NCBI GenBank assembly: GCA_009780955.1 | Contig: WQZB01000033.1 | Span: 1-50,352, forward strand | Origin: Polyangiaceae bacterium | GTDB taxonomy: Bacteria > Myxococcota_A > Polyangia > Polyangiales > Polyangiaceae | Length of the DNA stretch: 50,352 nt | Direction: 5' to 3' | The notes under the pieces: model-generated | What the model saw: the letters and a program-made list of their open reading frames with translations, nothing else | What the model was told of the DNA's origin: nothing | Databases searched by the model: none | Translations under genes and position numbers: made by a program | Shown: positions 1 through 8,959 of the stretch, piece by piece | Layout: each line of letters starts with the position of its first letter | How positions within the stretch are numbered: position 1 is the first letter of the stretch

Positions 1-1242
1 CCGCGTGCGTGTGACACGCGGATCGGCCATGATCGACAGGATTGCGACGAGCCGTTTGGGGAGCATAGCTGCCCACATCACAAAAGCGGAAAAACGGCCA
101 AATTAGATGCGCTTGCCCTGGGCGCCCCAGGAACGCTCGATACCTCGTTTGGATCTGGCGGCGTCTACGAAGATACAACAGAATACGGTTATATACGAAC
201 TGTCGCCCCGCAAAGTGACGGCAAAACCCTTATTGGTGCACAGAGCACCGACGGCGCCACAAGCGTGGTGATTCGACTAAAGGCAGATGGCTCAGTCGAT
301 CCAATGCCTGCCGATTCCTCAATACAAAAGATTGATGGGCAGATTCTCGGCATGACCGCATATCCAGACGGTCGCATCGTAACGGCCACCAGGGACACCA
401 TCAGCCGCTACACGGCCGCCGGTCCCCTCGACACAACATTTCCATCACCCCCAATCCCTGCCAATTGGACTTCTTTTACCCCACATGCCTTCGTTGTGGG
501 ACAGAATGACAGCATTTATGCTGGCGGACAGGCTTCCGTCTCCAACACTACCCCATCCGCATTGCTTCAAATCCAAGCCAATTGGCAGGCCGGCTGCTCA
601 GGATCTTGGGATAACACCAACTACCCGTCCATTACCAAGCTGTCGTTGCTTCCAACTGGCGCGCTTGCTTTTGCCGGAAACACCAGCGTGGGCGTAGGTG
701 TCGGTCGGTCTCAGAAATCGCCATCGTCTTGTGCTCTCGACACAACCTACGGAGTATGGTCCTCTACGGATTGGACATATTTGGGCGATGCCTGGTTCGA
801 GACCGATGGAAGCGTTGATTTGCTAGTAGGCAAAGGCGCATACCCATACGTCTATTCGATTGTTCGCATCAACAAAGACGGTGAGCTTGAGGCCAAGGTG
901 GATTTACCGCTTGATAGCTATTATTACGGCATCACGCGTGCCCCCGACGGCCGCTACCTTGTTGCAGGTCATCAGTCGACGGCAAGCAACGATTCCATGG
1001 CCGTTGCTTATTACAATTTTGATTTGACGCCCGATATGTCCATTGGCAAGCAAGGTGTCATTACCATACCCGTCTCCACCGTCTTGACCAATCCCCTGGG
1101 TTCCAGTCTTGCTGGGGTTGGTTGGCGCGCCCTATACACTCCCGACAGTTCGCAAACGGTAGTTGTAGGCAGTATACGCGGTCTGAGTGCAGTCAGCCCA
1201 CTTGTCGTGGATCACCTCGTCGTGGCGCGCATTTGGAATTGA
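1..1242 (+). CDS. Delta-60 repeat surface protein, 5' truncated by window edge
   Basis: The frame is open from base 1, so only the last 413 codons are present and the signal peptide is missing. Seen: short repeats of the delta-60 type, such as GTLDTSFGSGGV near residue 47, LKADGSVDPM near 93 and AAGPLDTTF near 138, alternating with PDGR/TGAL strands, plus a Cys- and His-rich stretch at the visible N-terminus (CDT, DCDEPFGEHSCPHH). In known proteins these repeats build beta-propeller-like extracellular domains. The product is inferred to be secreted or anchored at the outer membrane. Base composition is more AT-rich than in the kinase and ABC genes. An internal ATG at 265 is not needed as a start because the reading frame and the repeats continue upstream. 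No catalytic motif was recognised. Confidence 0.75.
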   Translation, partial: PRACDTRIGHDRQDCDEPFGEHSCPHHKSGKTAKLDALALGAPGTLDTSFGSGGVYEDTTEYGYIRTVAPQSDGKTLIGAQSTDGATSVVIRLKADGSVDPMPADSSIQKIDGQILGMTAYPDGRIVTATRDTISRYTAAGPLDTTFPSPPIPANWTSFTPHAFVVGQNDSIYAGGQASVSNTTPSALLQIQANWQAGCSGSWDNTNYPSITKLSLLPTGALAFAGNTSVGVGVGRSQKSPSSCALDTTYGVWSSTDWTYLGDAWFETDGSVDLLVGKGAYPYVYSIVRINKDGELEAKVDLPLDSYYYGITRAPDGRYLVAGHQSTASNDSMAVAYYNFDLTPDMSIGKQGVITIPVSTVLTNPLGSSLAGVGWRALYTPDSSQTVVVGSIRGLSAVSPLVVDHLVVARIWN

Positions 1243-1265
1243 GGGCGCGTTCCTATGGATTAGTC

Positions 1266-1350
1266 GTAGGGGCGCGGTTCATCGCGCCCCAGATTGGCCA
1301 ATGGTATTCCAAAATGCCGCGGTCTCGGGCGCCATGAATGGCGCCCCTAC
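1266..1350. repeat. Element A: paired palindromes between convergent genes
   Basis: A GTAGGGGC end with a GCGCG/CGCGC palindrome (1266-1290) is followed about 35 bp later by a GGGCGCCAT/ATGGCGCCC palindrome and a GCCCCTAC end (1327-1350). It fills most of the gap between the two converging stop codons. It may act as a bidirectional terminator (inference). Confidence 0.8.
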
Positions 1351-1354
1351 TGCG

Positions 1355-2959
1355 TTACGGGCAATTGGGATCGTAAACGTAGACCGTTAGCGGCGTTGTC
1401 GCCGGTGCAGACGGTGTTGTTAGAACGTAGCCGAGCCCGTTGCTTGCTGCGACACCCACCTGAGTGGGCACCACCGCCGGCAGCACATCCTGACGGGCAA
1501 CAACCAACGGCGCCTTCTTGACGACTTGCACGTTCGTCTGAGTTATTGTCGTCGCTCCAACAGTGCCGTTTGTACCGCCGGTAGTAACGAAGGCCGTTTC
1601 GCTGTCGAGCATAGCCACCGGTCCTACGACGGTGTTTGTAGTGGAGAGGGTAATCAGCGCCGAGTATGTTTGGGTAGTAAATCCCTGCGCGTTTTCGTCA
1701 AAATTCGCCATTGCATTATCAACAACGAAACTACCGAAAACCAAATTTGCAGATGTTTGTAGCGTACCTGTGGACGCCGCTCCGCTCCAGAAAATGGCAC
1801 CATCGGAACTTGCGGCGAACACTTGCTGCGATGGCACCAACACTGGGACGACCGGGGTGACTCCAACTACTACCGGGGGGAGGGACACCTTTGCCGAACC
1901 GACACTGATAGGGTGCGTGCTATCAGCTTCGTCAATAACCTCAAAATACGCATTCGTCGCGGTCGCGAGCGCCGTCGTACCAATTGAGTGCATGAGTAGA
2001 CGTGTTCCGCTCATGATTTGAGGACTCACACCAGCAGTCGTAAACGTGATGTTCGTGGCAGTCAGATCGAGCGGCACACCAAGTGTCGGATCGATCACAA
2101 CAGACGGGTAACCCTCTGTGCTATTTGCGGCTGGCGGTGTGGAATCCACAAGCAGTACAGTGCTGTTGCCGCGCGCGTAGATCGTCGCGTTTTTGCCCGT
2201 GTAGCCCGCCGGCAAATTCCAATTCGCATAGACCGTGTGCGCAACGAGTTCCTTGGCAAACGGATCGGTCGACACATCGAGCCACGCAATGGGTACGAGC
2301 GGAGGCCCGCCAGCAGTAATAGGGGAGTAGGGCTTTCCAAGGAAGAAAACGCGATTGCCGCTTGCCATGATTTGGATTGGTTGAAAACCTAAACCCGTCA
2401 CGGCAACCGAAGCCGGCGCAGGGGAAACAGGGTTCCTCGCGGGATAAGCCAATACACCGTTTGCTGTGCCAACGAAAATGAATGGATAAACAGCGGCAAA
2501 GCATTTGCTGGCAGAGCTGGCTGTTCCGCCACAACCAATTTCATAATCAACGGTGAAACTGGCAGCTTGATACGAGTATGCGATCGCCGGGTTGCACGTG
2601 TGCGTGTCAGCATTGCACTCTGACGCTTGGCATGTCGACCCTGGCGGTTTGCACACATCGTAAACACACGAACCGCGCGCCACGTCACACCGGCCCGCGG
2701 TCAAAAAGCACTTGTCAGTAGCGTTGCAGTCTTGGTCCTTCGTGCAAGCGCCGCCCCCATCTGCCACCGCATCGGGCTCGGCGTCGCCCGCGTCGCTGGC
2801 ATCGGGCGACACGAAGGTGTCTTCCTCGTTTGCGTCGCCCTCACCCTCGGCGGGAATGAGAGATTCGTCGAGACCAAGGGAGCACGCGGTTACGACGCTG
2901 AACGCAATCGCAACCCCGACGCCGGCAACTCCGAATAAGCGCATTCCTAATAAGCGCAT
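1355..2959 (-). CDS. Putative lipoprotein with Cys-rich N-terminal region
   Basis: 534 aa. A hydrophobic N-terminus ends in a lipobox (VVTAC, Cys near residue 26), so export and lipidation are expected. After it comes an acidic, Asp/Ala-rich spacer, then a Cys-rich segment at about 70-125 with a regular pattern (ACTKDQDCNATDKC, CVYDVCKPPGSTC, CNADTHTC) like the short disulfide modules common in myxobacterial surface proteins. The remaining roughly 400 residues look beta-rich. The start ATG at 2959 is preceded by GGAGGG at a spacing of 8, and it overlaps the stop of the upstream gene as TAATG, so translation is probably coupled. A second Met at residue 6 is possible. No enzymatic motif seen. 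Function unknown. Confidence 0.8.
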   Translation of the reverse strand: MRLLGMRLFGVAGVGVAIAFSVVTACSLGLDESLIPAEGEGDANEEDTFVSPDASDAGDAEPDAVADGGGACTKDQDCNATDKCFLTAGRCDVARGSCVYDVCKPPGSTCQASECNADTHTCNPAIAYSYQAASFTVDYEIGCGGTASSASKCFAAVYPFIFVGTANGVLAYPARNPVSPAPASVAVTGLGFQPIQIMASGNRVFFLGKPYSPITAGGPPLVPIAWLDVSTDPFAKELVAHTVYANWNLPAGYTGKNATIYARGNSTVLLVDSTPPAANSTEGYPSVVIDPTLGVPLDLTATNITFTTAGVSPQIMSGTRLLMHSIGTTALATATNAYFEVIDEADSTHPISVGSAKVSLPPVVVGVTPVVPVLVPSQQVFAASSDGAIFWSGAASTGTLQTSANLVFGSFVVDNAMANFDENAQGFTTQTYSALITLSTTNTVVGPVAMLDSETAFVTTGGTNGTVGATTITQTNVQVVKKAPLVVARQDVLPAVVPTQVGVAASNGLGYVLTTPSAPATTPLTVYVYDPNCP

Positions 2960-3930
2960 TAGAATGACCCTCCAAGCACGGCACCACCCACGGAAGGCGC
3001 GACCGATAGTTTCGCCGGCTGCTGCGCCCCCCCCTTTTCACTGCGAGGCCACACAACGAGCACCACGCCGCCTGCAAGCAAAACCCCACCCGCGATGAAT
3101 GCCACGTTGGTCCACGTTTGCATCGACGAGGCATGGTCGTAAGACTGGCGCGTGGGTCCCGCGTTGTACGCGTCTCTTGCTTTGTTGGCTTGAAGGCCCA
3201 AAACAGCGCCGCCGCCAAGAGCGGCAACACCTGCGCCGGCTATGATCGCGCCAACACCACGACGAGCATTCCAAAACCCTGGCTGGTGATATTCGGGGGC
3301 CACGTGTTCAACTTTGGGCGGCACTTCGACCACGGCAGGCTTCGGCTTTTCGCCTAGCTCGAGGTTCACCACTTTGCCGGCTTCGAGCGACACATCACGC
3401 AACTCGATGACATCGCCTGGTTCACGTATGCTTAGAACATGAACACCGGGGGCGCCGTGCAAGCGCGCGGGTGTTGGAACCTCGGTGAACGCATCGAGCT
3501 GCACTCGCCAGCCTGCCGGTGCGGTTACAACCACGGTGCCGAGCGTTCTTTCGAGTTGCGCAACGCGCTCCACAGCTACGGAGCTTTGCTTTGAATCAAG
3601 TCCGGACATGGCTTTCGCACGCACGTAGGCGTCGGCAGCGCGCTCGGGCCGCGAGGCAAGATCCCACGCCATGCCCGCAGTGTAGAGCGCCACAGCGCTT
3701 GGCCGAAGTGCTGCCGCCGTTTCGAAGTGCAACGCTGCGTCCTTGTATCGCTTGGCCTGAAACGCTTGCGTACCTAAATGGTATTGCATTCGCGCATCGG
3801 CACTTGCATCAGGGGAGGCTGCGGGCGAACCGCCTTGTTGCGCAGGCGTGTCCGCACGTGCGGCCGTGGAAGCCAAGACGCCAGCAAGAACGCAGATCGC
3901 CGGCAAGGTTCCGCGCGCATATCGCTTCAT
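2959..3930 (-). CDS. TPR/PEGA-domain protein with signal peptide
   Basis: 323 aa from the chosen ATG. Seen: a signal peptide (MKRYARG, hydrophobic core, AARA-DT cleavage), two or three TPR-like helices (LGTQAFQAKRYKDAALHFE, then ALYTAGMAWDLASRPERAADAY), a PEGA-like beta domain (LGTVVVTAPAGWRVQLD...LHGAPGVHVLSI), then two hydrophobic helices near the C-terminus separated by a short polar stretch. The open frame continues upstream to 4014, but its extra residues (MAIHPYW...) are the translation of a dispersed palindrome and would hide the signal peptide, so they are rejected. A TAACCT hexamer ends 7 nt before this ATG. The next gene overlaps its stop (TAATG). TPR/PEGA proteins of this layout often accompany myxobacterial Ser/Thr kinases, and one lies just upstream. 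Role unknown, possibly envelope assembly. Confidence 0.75.
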   Translation of the reverse strand: MKRYARGTLPAICVLAGVLASTAARADTPAQQGGSPAASPDASADARMQYHLGTQAFQAKRYKDAALHFETAAALRPSAVALYTAGMAWDLASRPERAADAYVRAKAMSGLDSKQSSVAVERVAQLERTLGTVVVTAPAGWRVQLDAFTEVPTPARLHGAPGVHVLSIREPGDVIELRDVSLEAGKVVNLELGEKPKPAVVEVPPKVEHVAPEYHQPGFWNARRGVGAIIAGAGVAALGGGAVLGLQANKARDAYNAGPTRQSYDHASSMQTWTNVAFIAGGVLLAGGVVLVVWPRSEKGGAQQPAKLSVAPSVGGAVLGGSF

Positions 3931-3937
3931 CGCCGAC

Positions 3938-3943
3938 AGGTTA
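3938..3943 (-). promoter_or_regulatory. Candidate -10 hexamer (TAACCT), leaderless type
   Basis: TAACCT on the minus strand ends 7 nt before the ATG at 3930. It fits the TANNNT-N(5-7)-start pattern seen at other genes here. No clear -35 hexamer was found. Confidence 0.4.
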
Positions 3944-3996
3944 GACCGAAACCGCATCAATTCATAACGCTCATAACGCGCTGCGACTGCCGCCCA

Positions 3997-4126
3997 GTAG
4001 GGGTGTATGGCCATACGCCCCTACACAACCGTACAAACGCATTTCGTAGGGGCGCCATTCATGGCGCCCTACGCCCGGACCTATAACCAATGCATGTCCT
4101 TGGGGCGTAGCATGCCGCGCCCCTAC
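3997..4126. repeat. Element A: three palindromes
   Basis: Three units: 3997-4024 with a GTATGGCCATAC core, 4046-4072 with a GCCATTCATGGC core, and a decayed unit at 4102-4126 around GCATGC. The spacer between the first two ends in ACGCATTTC, which recurs in other copies. The array lies between the kinase stop and the next gene on the same strand. It is the only intergenic array of this family that is not between convergent genes. Confidence 0.8.
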
Positions 4127-4146
4127 GCGCGACGCACCGCAGCGAT

Positions 4147-4160
4147 CGCGTCAAAGCGAA
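4147..4160 (-). repeat. Box B, degenerate copy after kinase stop
   Basis: Read on the minus strand, TTCGCTTTGACGCG starts 1 nt after the kinase TAA and is followed by the element A array. This matches the order stop, box B, element A seen at other gene ends, but the left half differs from the consensus. Confidence 0.5.
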
Positions 4161-4161
4161 A

Positions 4162-6162
4162 TTAGTAAGGATTTGCGGGTACGTTCGCCGGCAACACCAC
4201 GCGGCGACCGCCGCTGCCAGGCGCAGGTGCAACACCTCTTGGAGACGCAGACGCCGAAGCCCTGGACGGTGAATCAGCCCTTGGCAAAGGCCTTATGTGG
4301 GATCCAATTGCCCTGGCAACCGGCGGTACGACCGCATTGGCTGGTGCGTGCGACTCCGACACCTTTGGATCAACGCTATCTAGCTCGATCGTGCCCGGCA
4401 TCGTGTCTGGCACCGCGCTGGGGACGGGTGCTGGCACAAACTCGGTAGGCTCGGCCGTTGCGAGAGCTTGCGGCGTTGCCTGTGATGTAGCTTGCGCGGC
4501 GTTGTCGGTTGGTGCGGCTGTTACAGGCCACATCATGAAAATCACCGCGCCAACAAGACCAGCAAACGCCATCAAGACAAAAGCCATCGCGATGGCAAGC
4601 ATACCCTTTCTTTTTCCGTGTGCTTCGTTTGCGGGCGGCGCTGGAAGATCTTGCACCGACGATGTTGACGTGCCAACCGGGCCGCCTTGTATCGTTTGCC
4701 TCGCCGGTCTCGTTTGCGCCTGCGGCAGTGTAAGTGGAGTTGGTGGGATTGATGGGGCTTTGGGGGCCGACGATGGCAACGACGTACGCGATGGCACAGT
4801 TCGGCCGGCGCTGCTTTCGCTGCCCAGGTCAAAGCTCGCACTCGCACTCGCTTGGCTAGCTTGCCGCGCGTTTGCCAAGGCATTGGCTGGCCGGGCCCAT
4901 CCGCGTGGACGTGGAGGCAAAAGCATGCGGTTTGCCGTAGGTGTCATGGCTGACGCGCCCATCAGCGGAAGCGACCGCGCGGAATTCTCACCCGCAGCCG
5001 CGGCTCGACTACCATCTGCACCAACACTGGCAGTGCTGACAGGCAATGGCAACGCAATTGGGCGACGCACGCTGCTGTCAGACCGCGCAGATCGCGGAAG
5101 TTCACCGGAAGGCTCGCTCAATGGGCCCTCGAGATCGTCCGCCATCGACGCGAGCCGGATGCGTTCCTTGCGTCGGTCGAGGCGCTCACCAAGACGGGTG
5201 CGAACGACCTGCGCGATGTTCGACTGGGTGACGATTGGGCCGTGCGCGAGAAACTCTTCGAGGGCAAAGCGCATCTGCTCGGCAGTTGAAAAACGCTGGT
5301 CAGGATCGGTTGCGAGAGCTCGCGCCACGATGCTTGCGAGCTCGGGTGGATAGCCCGGAACAAGGCTCGACGGCGGCGCATACTCGCCTTCGAGAATGGC
5401 CCGAACAGTTTGAGGATCGCTGTCACCACGAAACGGCCCCTGCCCCGTGCTTGCTTCGTAAAGCACGCAGCCGAGAGCGAACACGTCGCTGCGGCGATCG
5501 ACCAAGTCTCCCGCGATTTGCTCGGGCGACATATAAGCAATTTTGCCTTTGAGCTGCCCGGCGGTCGTCGCCTCATGAAGCTGCCCAAGCGCCTTCACGA
5601 CACCGAAGTCGGCGACTTTCGCAATGCCGTCGGCAGTAAGCAGAATGTTGTGGGGAGAGACGTCTCGATGCACGACACCGAGCGCGCGCCCGTCGTCGTC
5701 GGTCAACTCGTGCGCGACGTGCAGGCCAGCGCATGCATCAGCAACGACGCGCGCCACGACGCGAGGAGCAATCGCTTCCGACTTGCCCGAAGCACGAATC
5801 ACGCGCGCGAGCGAATCGCCGCTCACCCATTCCATCGCGAGGTAAAGCGTGTTGCGCTCTTCCCCGAGTTCGTAAATCTCGCAAACATTCGGGTGATGCA
5901 CCCCGGCTGCGATGCGCGCTTCATCGAGGAACATGCGCTCGAATTCGGGTTGGATCGCCAGGTGTGGGAGAATCGTCTTAATCGCAACGAGCTTTTGGAA
6001 ACCTCGCTGCCCACGAAGGCGTGCAGCCCACACGCGCGCCATACCCCCGCGTGCGATGGGGACAAGAAGCTCGTAGCGCTCGAGCCGAATTCCAGGATGC
6101 AACGAATTATCGTCGACCGGCTCGTCACTTAATTGCTCGGACGACTGCGCCTCAACCAACAC
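4162..6162 (-). CDS. Membrane-anchored Ser/Thr protein kinase (PknB-like)
   Basis: 666 aa. Hanks-type kinase domain at about 28-300: Gly-rich loop (ARGGMARVW), VAIK Lys, HRDVSPHN catalytic loop, ADFG metal motif and MSPEQ in the activation segment. All key residues are present, so it should be an active kinase phosphorylating Ser or Thr. A long Ser/Pro/Ala linker (about 330-520) leads to one membrane helix (about 522-548, ending FMMWPV) and a Pro/Ala-rich periplasmic tail of about 115 residues with no recognisable sensor fold. The GTG start is supported by TAAGAT ending 6 nt upstream, which points to a leaderless message. It is transcribed divergently from a VWA/FHA protein and a PP2C phosphatase. 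Kinase, phospho-Thr reader and phosphatase therefore sit together. Confidence 0.93.
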   Translation of the reverse strand: MLVEAQSSEQLSDEPVDDNSLHPGIRLERYELLVPIARGGMARVWAARLRGQRGFQKLVAIKTILPHLAIQPEFERMFLDEARIAAGVHHPNVCEIYELGEERNTLYLAMEWVSGDSLARVIRASGKSEAIAPRVVARVVADACAGLHVAHELTDDDGRALGVVHRDVSPHNILLTADGIAKVADFGVVKALGQLHEATTAGQLKGKIAYMSPEQIAGDLVDRRSDVFALGCVLYEASTGQGPFRGDSDPQTVRAILEGEYAPPSSLVPGYPPELASIVARALATDPDQRFSTAEQMRFALEEFLAHGPIVTQSNIAQVVRTRLGERLDRRKERIRLASMADDLEGPLSEPSGELPRSARSDSSVRRPIALPLPVSTASVGADGSRAAAAGENSARSLPLMGASAMTPTANRMLLPPRPRGWARPANALANARQASQASASASFDLGSESSAGRTVPSRTSLPSSAPKAPSIPPTPLTLPQAQTRPARQTIQGGPVGTSTSSVQDLPAPPANEAHGKRKGMLAIAMAFVLMAFAGLVGAVIFMMWPVTAAPTDNAAQATSQATPQALATAEPTEFVPAPVPSAVPDTMPGTIELDSVDPKVSESHAPANAVVPPVARAIGSHIRPLPRADSPSRASASASPRGVAPAPGSGGRRVVLPANVPANPY

Positions 6163-6168
6163 ATTGCA

Positions 6169-6174
6169 ATCTTA
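6169..6174 (-). promoter_or_regulatory. Candidate -10 hexamer (TAAGAT) of the kinase gene
   Basis: TAAGAT on the minus strand lies exactly 6 nt before the GTG at 6162. The same hexamer and spacing occur before the gene at 37370. A clear -35 was not found. The rest of the 196-bp divergent gap to 6359 shows no obvious palindrome. Confidence 0.45.
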
Positions 6175-6358
6175 CACCCACCGGCCGCTGCCTGCGAAGC
6201 TCATCGAGGCTTTTTAATGGGATTCGCAGAGACGCTTAGCGCCGCAATTCCCTGGCTTGGCAACGAGTGGATGGCTTAGCCTGAGCTCATTCCATACTGT
6301 CGCACAGGCCCACTGGAGGCTACTTTGGCAGGCCCTCTGATAGGCTGAACCTTTCACC

Positions 6359-8905
6359 ATGACCAAGCAAAGAATCGTCGCGTGGATCGCGCTTGTCACA
6401 ATCCTGGTTTTCGCACGCGCCTCGGGCGCCGCGCCCACGGCACACATTCTGCGAATCGACCCACGCGCGGGCATTGCCGGAGGTACGCCGGTCCTCACCA
6501 CGGTCATCGAAATTGCGCAGTTTACACCCATGCCCGATGCCGTCACAAAGGCGGGCTGCGGCCAACTAAAGGGGAATCCCCTGCTCGACTGCATTTCGAG
6601 CGCCGTGGAAGCCAAGAACGCACTCTGGACAGCGTTTCCATTTCCTGCAAGCGGCGCGCACCTCACCGTGAAGGTCGATGGCGTCGATATGCCGGCCACG
6701 TTCGACAGCAAAGCACTTTGGGCGAGCGCGGGAAAAGATCCGCTCGTTGGAACTGCGTGGCTCGTTGCCCTCGACGCATCGAGCATGATGGGGCCTCGCT
6801 ACGAGGACGCTCGCCAGGTGGCCAATCAGTTCATTGGAACCATGGGCCCGAACGACATCGCGAAGCTTATCATCTTTGACGATCGCATCAGCCCGTACGT
6901 TGCAAACTCGGGGTGGGTGCCGAAGTCGCACGTCGACACGCTCGTCGACATTCTGAAAAAGAACACGTCGCCGTCGCCATCGCATCAGCGCAGTCGCCCG
7001 CTATTCAACCAGATCAAAAACATTGCGACGTCGTTTGGCGATCTTGGCAACACGGGCTCACTCCATAACGTACCACTGCACCAAGCCATGGTCGTTCTGT
7101 CGAACGGCGCGGGCCGCGAAGACGTCGCAAGTGCCTCGGTTAGCGCCGACACGCTCAAGCAGTACGCAACCAAGGGTCGCTTTCCAGAAGACAACACGCT
7201 CGCGCCAAAAACACCGTTGCCGATCATCTCGATTTTTTTCCCCAACTCGGGCGGGCTCACCAACGACGTTTATGCATCGAACGATCTGCAGTTCATGCAA
7301 GACTTGGCAAACACGGAAATTGGCGGTTTTTTCGACATTGTCCGCGCCGGTCAAGGCGTCACCAAGGCGAAAACCATCCTCAGCATCGTCAAGCAGCGCT
7401 TCGATCAAATGTGGGTCGTCAAGTGGCGCCTAGCGTGCCTTGCGACCACACCCCAGCAGTCGTTCAGCCTCTTATTTAGAAACACGCAGCCTGACATCGT
7501 CCCCGACGGCAGCTTCAAAGATGTTCCGATAGGCGTCGACCCAACGTCTTGGCCGCTCGACATCGACATCGCGCAAACGAAAGCCGAGGCCGAGTCGAAC
7601 CCAGTGCGTCCCGGCGGCACGATTCGCATCTACGGTGATTTCTGTTGGGGCGGCGACAAAAACCGCGTCGAAGCCTACTTCATTCCGGCAGGCACGAAAC
7701 CCGATCAAAACGTCAACCGCAACGATCCCGGCGTTGCGCAGAAGGCAATGAAAAGCATCACCGCCCAGAACATGCACAGCGGGGCGATCGAGGCAACCCA
7801 GACATCCGTAACCATCAACGTACCTGACGAAGAAAAAGTCATCGACGGCACTGGCGACACGGCCGTTGCCCGGCTCGTGCTCTACGACAACAGGGCACAG
7901 CGAGTGAGCGGCGTCACAGCCGACACTGTGCTGACACTAAAAGCCGGGAAAAAACCACTCAACCTGACAATCATCCTTGGCGGCGCAGGTCTCGTCGTCG
8001 TCATCCTTCTTCTCATCATTCTGCTCTTGCGCGGCGGTGGCGGCCGTGGCAGGCGTGGGCACCAGCCACCTCCGGCTCCAGTCGTTGCCGGCGGCGGAGG
8101 CATGCCTCCTTACGGAGGCATGGGAGGCGGAAGCTACCCTGGCAATTACGGTGGTGGTCCACCTCCGGGCAATTATAGTGGCGGCTACGGCGCATCATCC
8201 GACGTTGGCAACAGCGGTTACGGTGCGCCGCCGCCCGATGTTGGTGTCAACGCGCAGGCTGCGCAGGCTCCATTCGAGCCGAGTGCTCCCCCGTACCAAC
8301 CGCCTTTTGTGGCGCCGATCGCTGCCGTGTCACCTGCAACTCCATCTGCCGCGATCCCACCTGCTCCACCTGATTGGGGAGGAGGTGATCCCCCTTTAGC
8401 CGTAGCGGGGGGCGCATCCGCCGTTCAGGTGCGCTGCCCCGCGTGCAACATGCTGACCATGGCTGCGGTCGGCCAAGGTTCGGTCTGTTTCTCGTGCGGG
8501 CAACCATTGCCGCGCGATCTGACGGCTGGCGGCGCCCCTGCCCCCGCAGCTCCGGCATTTCCACTCACCGGTTACGTTCCCGAGATCGCACCTCCGCCTA
8601 ATCCGTACGGTCCAACTGGAGCCACGATTCTTGGCGCCGCAGGACAGTTCGCAATTCGAGCCGGCGTCGAGGTTCGTGTTGGGCGCGATCCGGCAGAGTG
8701 CGCGGTCACGCTTGCCGAACCACGGATCAGCGGTGTTCATGCGACGCTCAAGTTCGAAGCCGGACAGCTCTTCGTGCGCGACGAACGGTCGAACAACGGA
8801 ACGTTCGTCGAAGGAGCGCGAGTGCCCGCAGACACCTGGACGTATGCGCCTGCCGGGAGCACGCTTCGCTTCGGACCCGTCGAGTTCGTGGTTCGAATCA
8901 ACTGA
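6359..8905 (+). CDS. VWA-like, zinc-ribbon and FHA domain membrane protein
   Basis: 848 aa. Order seen: signal peptide (1-24, ending SGAAP), an extracytoplasmic VWA-like domain with a DASSM metal-site motif near 138, a beta-rich region, a membrane helix near 536-560 followed by Arg/Gly-rich positive residues, a Gly/Tyr/Pro-rich linker, a zinc ribbon near 690-715 (CPACN...CFSCG), and a C-terminal FHA domain (VGRDPAECAVTL, RISGVHATL, RSNNGTFVEG). FHA domains bind phosphothreonine, so the cytoplasmic end could dock on substrates of the neighbouring kinase, or on the kinase itself (inference). It is followed at 54 bp by a PP2C phosphatase, forming a likely operon. The VWA metal site is DxSxM, whereas the classical site is DxSxS, so metal binding is uncertain. 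Confidence 0.85.
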   Translation: MTKQRIVAWIALVTILVFARASGAAPTAHILRIDPRAGIAGGTPVLTTVIEIAQFTPMPDAVTKAGCGQLKGNPLLDCISSAVEAKNALWTAFPFPASGAHLTVKVDGVDMPATFDSKALWASAGKDPLVGTAWLVALDASSMMGPRYEDARQVANQFIGTMGPNDIAKLIIFDDRISPYVANSGWVPKSHVDTLVDILKKNTSPSPSHQRSRPLFNQIKNIATSFGDLGNTGSLHNVPLHQAMVVLSNGAGREDVASASVSADTLKQYATKGRFPEDNTLAPKTPLPIISIFFPNSGGLTNDVYASNDLQFMQDLANTEIGGFFDIVRAGQGVTKAKTILSIVKQRFDQMWVVKWRLACLATTPQQSFSLLFRNTQPDIVPDGSFKDVPIGVDPTSWPLDIDIAQTKAEAESNPVRPGGTIRIYGDFCWGGDKNRVEAYFIPAGTKPDQNVNRNDPGVAQKAMKSITAQNMHSGAIEATQTSVTINVPDEEKVIDGTGDTAVARLVLYDNRAQRVSGVTADTVLTLKAGKKPLNLTIILGGAGLVVVILLLIILLLRGGGGRGRRGHQPPPAPVVAGGGGMPPYGGMGGGSYPGNYGGGPPPGNYSGGYGASSDVGNSGYGAPPPDVGVNAQAAQAPFEPSAPPYQPPFVAPIAAVSPATPSAAIPPAPPDWGGGDPPLAVAGGASAVQVRCPACNMLTMAAVGQGSVCFSCGQPLPRDLTAGGAPAPAAPAFPLTGYVPEIAPPPNPYGPTGATILGAAGQFAIRAGVEVRVGRDPAECAVTLAEPRISGVHATLKFEAGQLFVRDERSNNGTFVEGARVPADTWTYAPAGSTLRFGPVEFVVRIN

Positions 8906-8912
8906 TGTGAGC

Positions 8913-8948
8913 TGACGTGACGGACGTGACGGACGTGACGAACGTGGA
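8913..8948 (+). repeat. 9-bp tandem repeat in intergenic spacer
   Basis: Four units of a GGACGTGAC-type 9-mer (8913-8921, 8922-8930, 8931-8939, 8940-8948; the middle two are identical) fill the gap between the FHA gene stop and the PP2C start. Two other 9-bp arrays occur in the window, both inside genes. Confidence 0.8.
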
Positions 8949-8959
8949 ATGATAACGCC

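Noticed and set aside
3931..4014. Upstream extension of the TPR/PEGA gene
   Set aside because: The extra residues are encoded by the edge of an element A palindrome and would mask a clear signal peptide.
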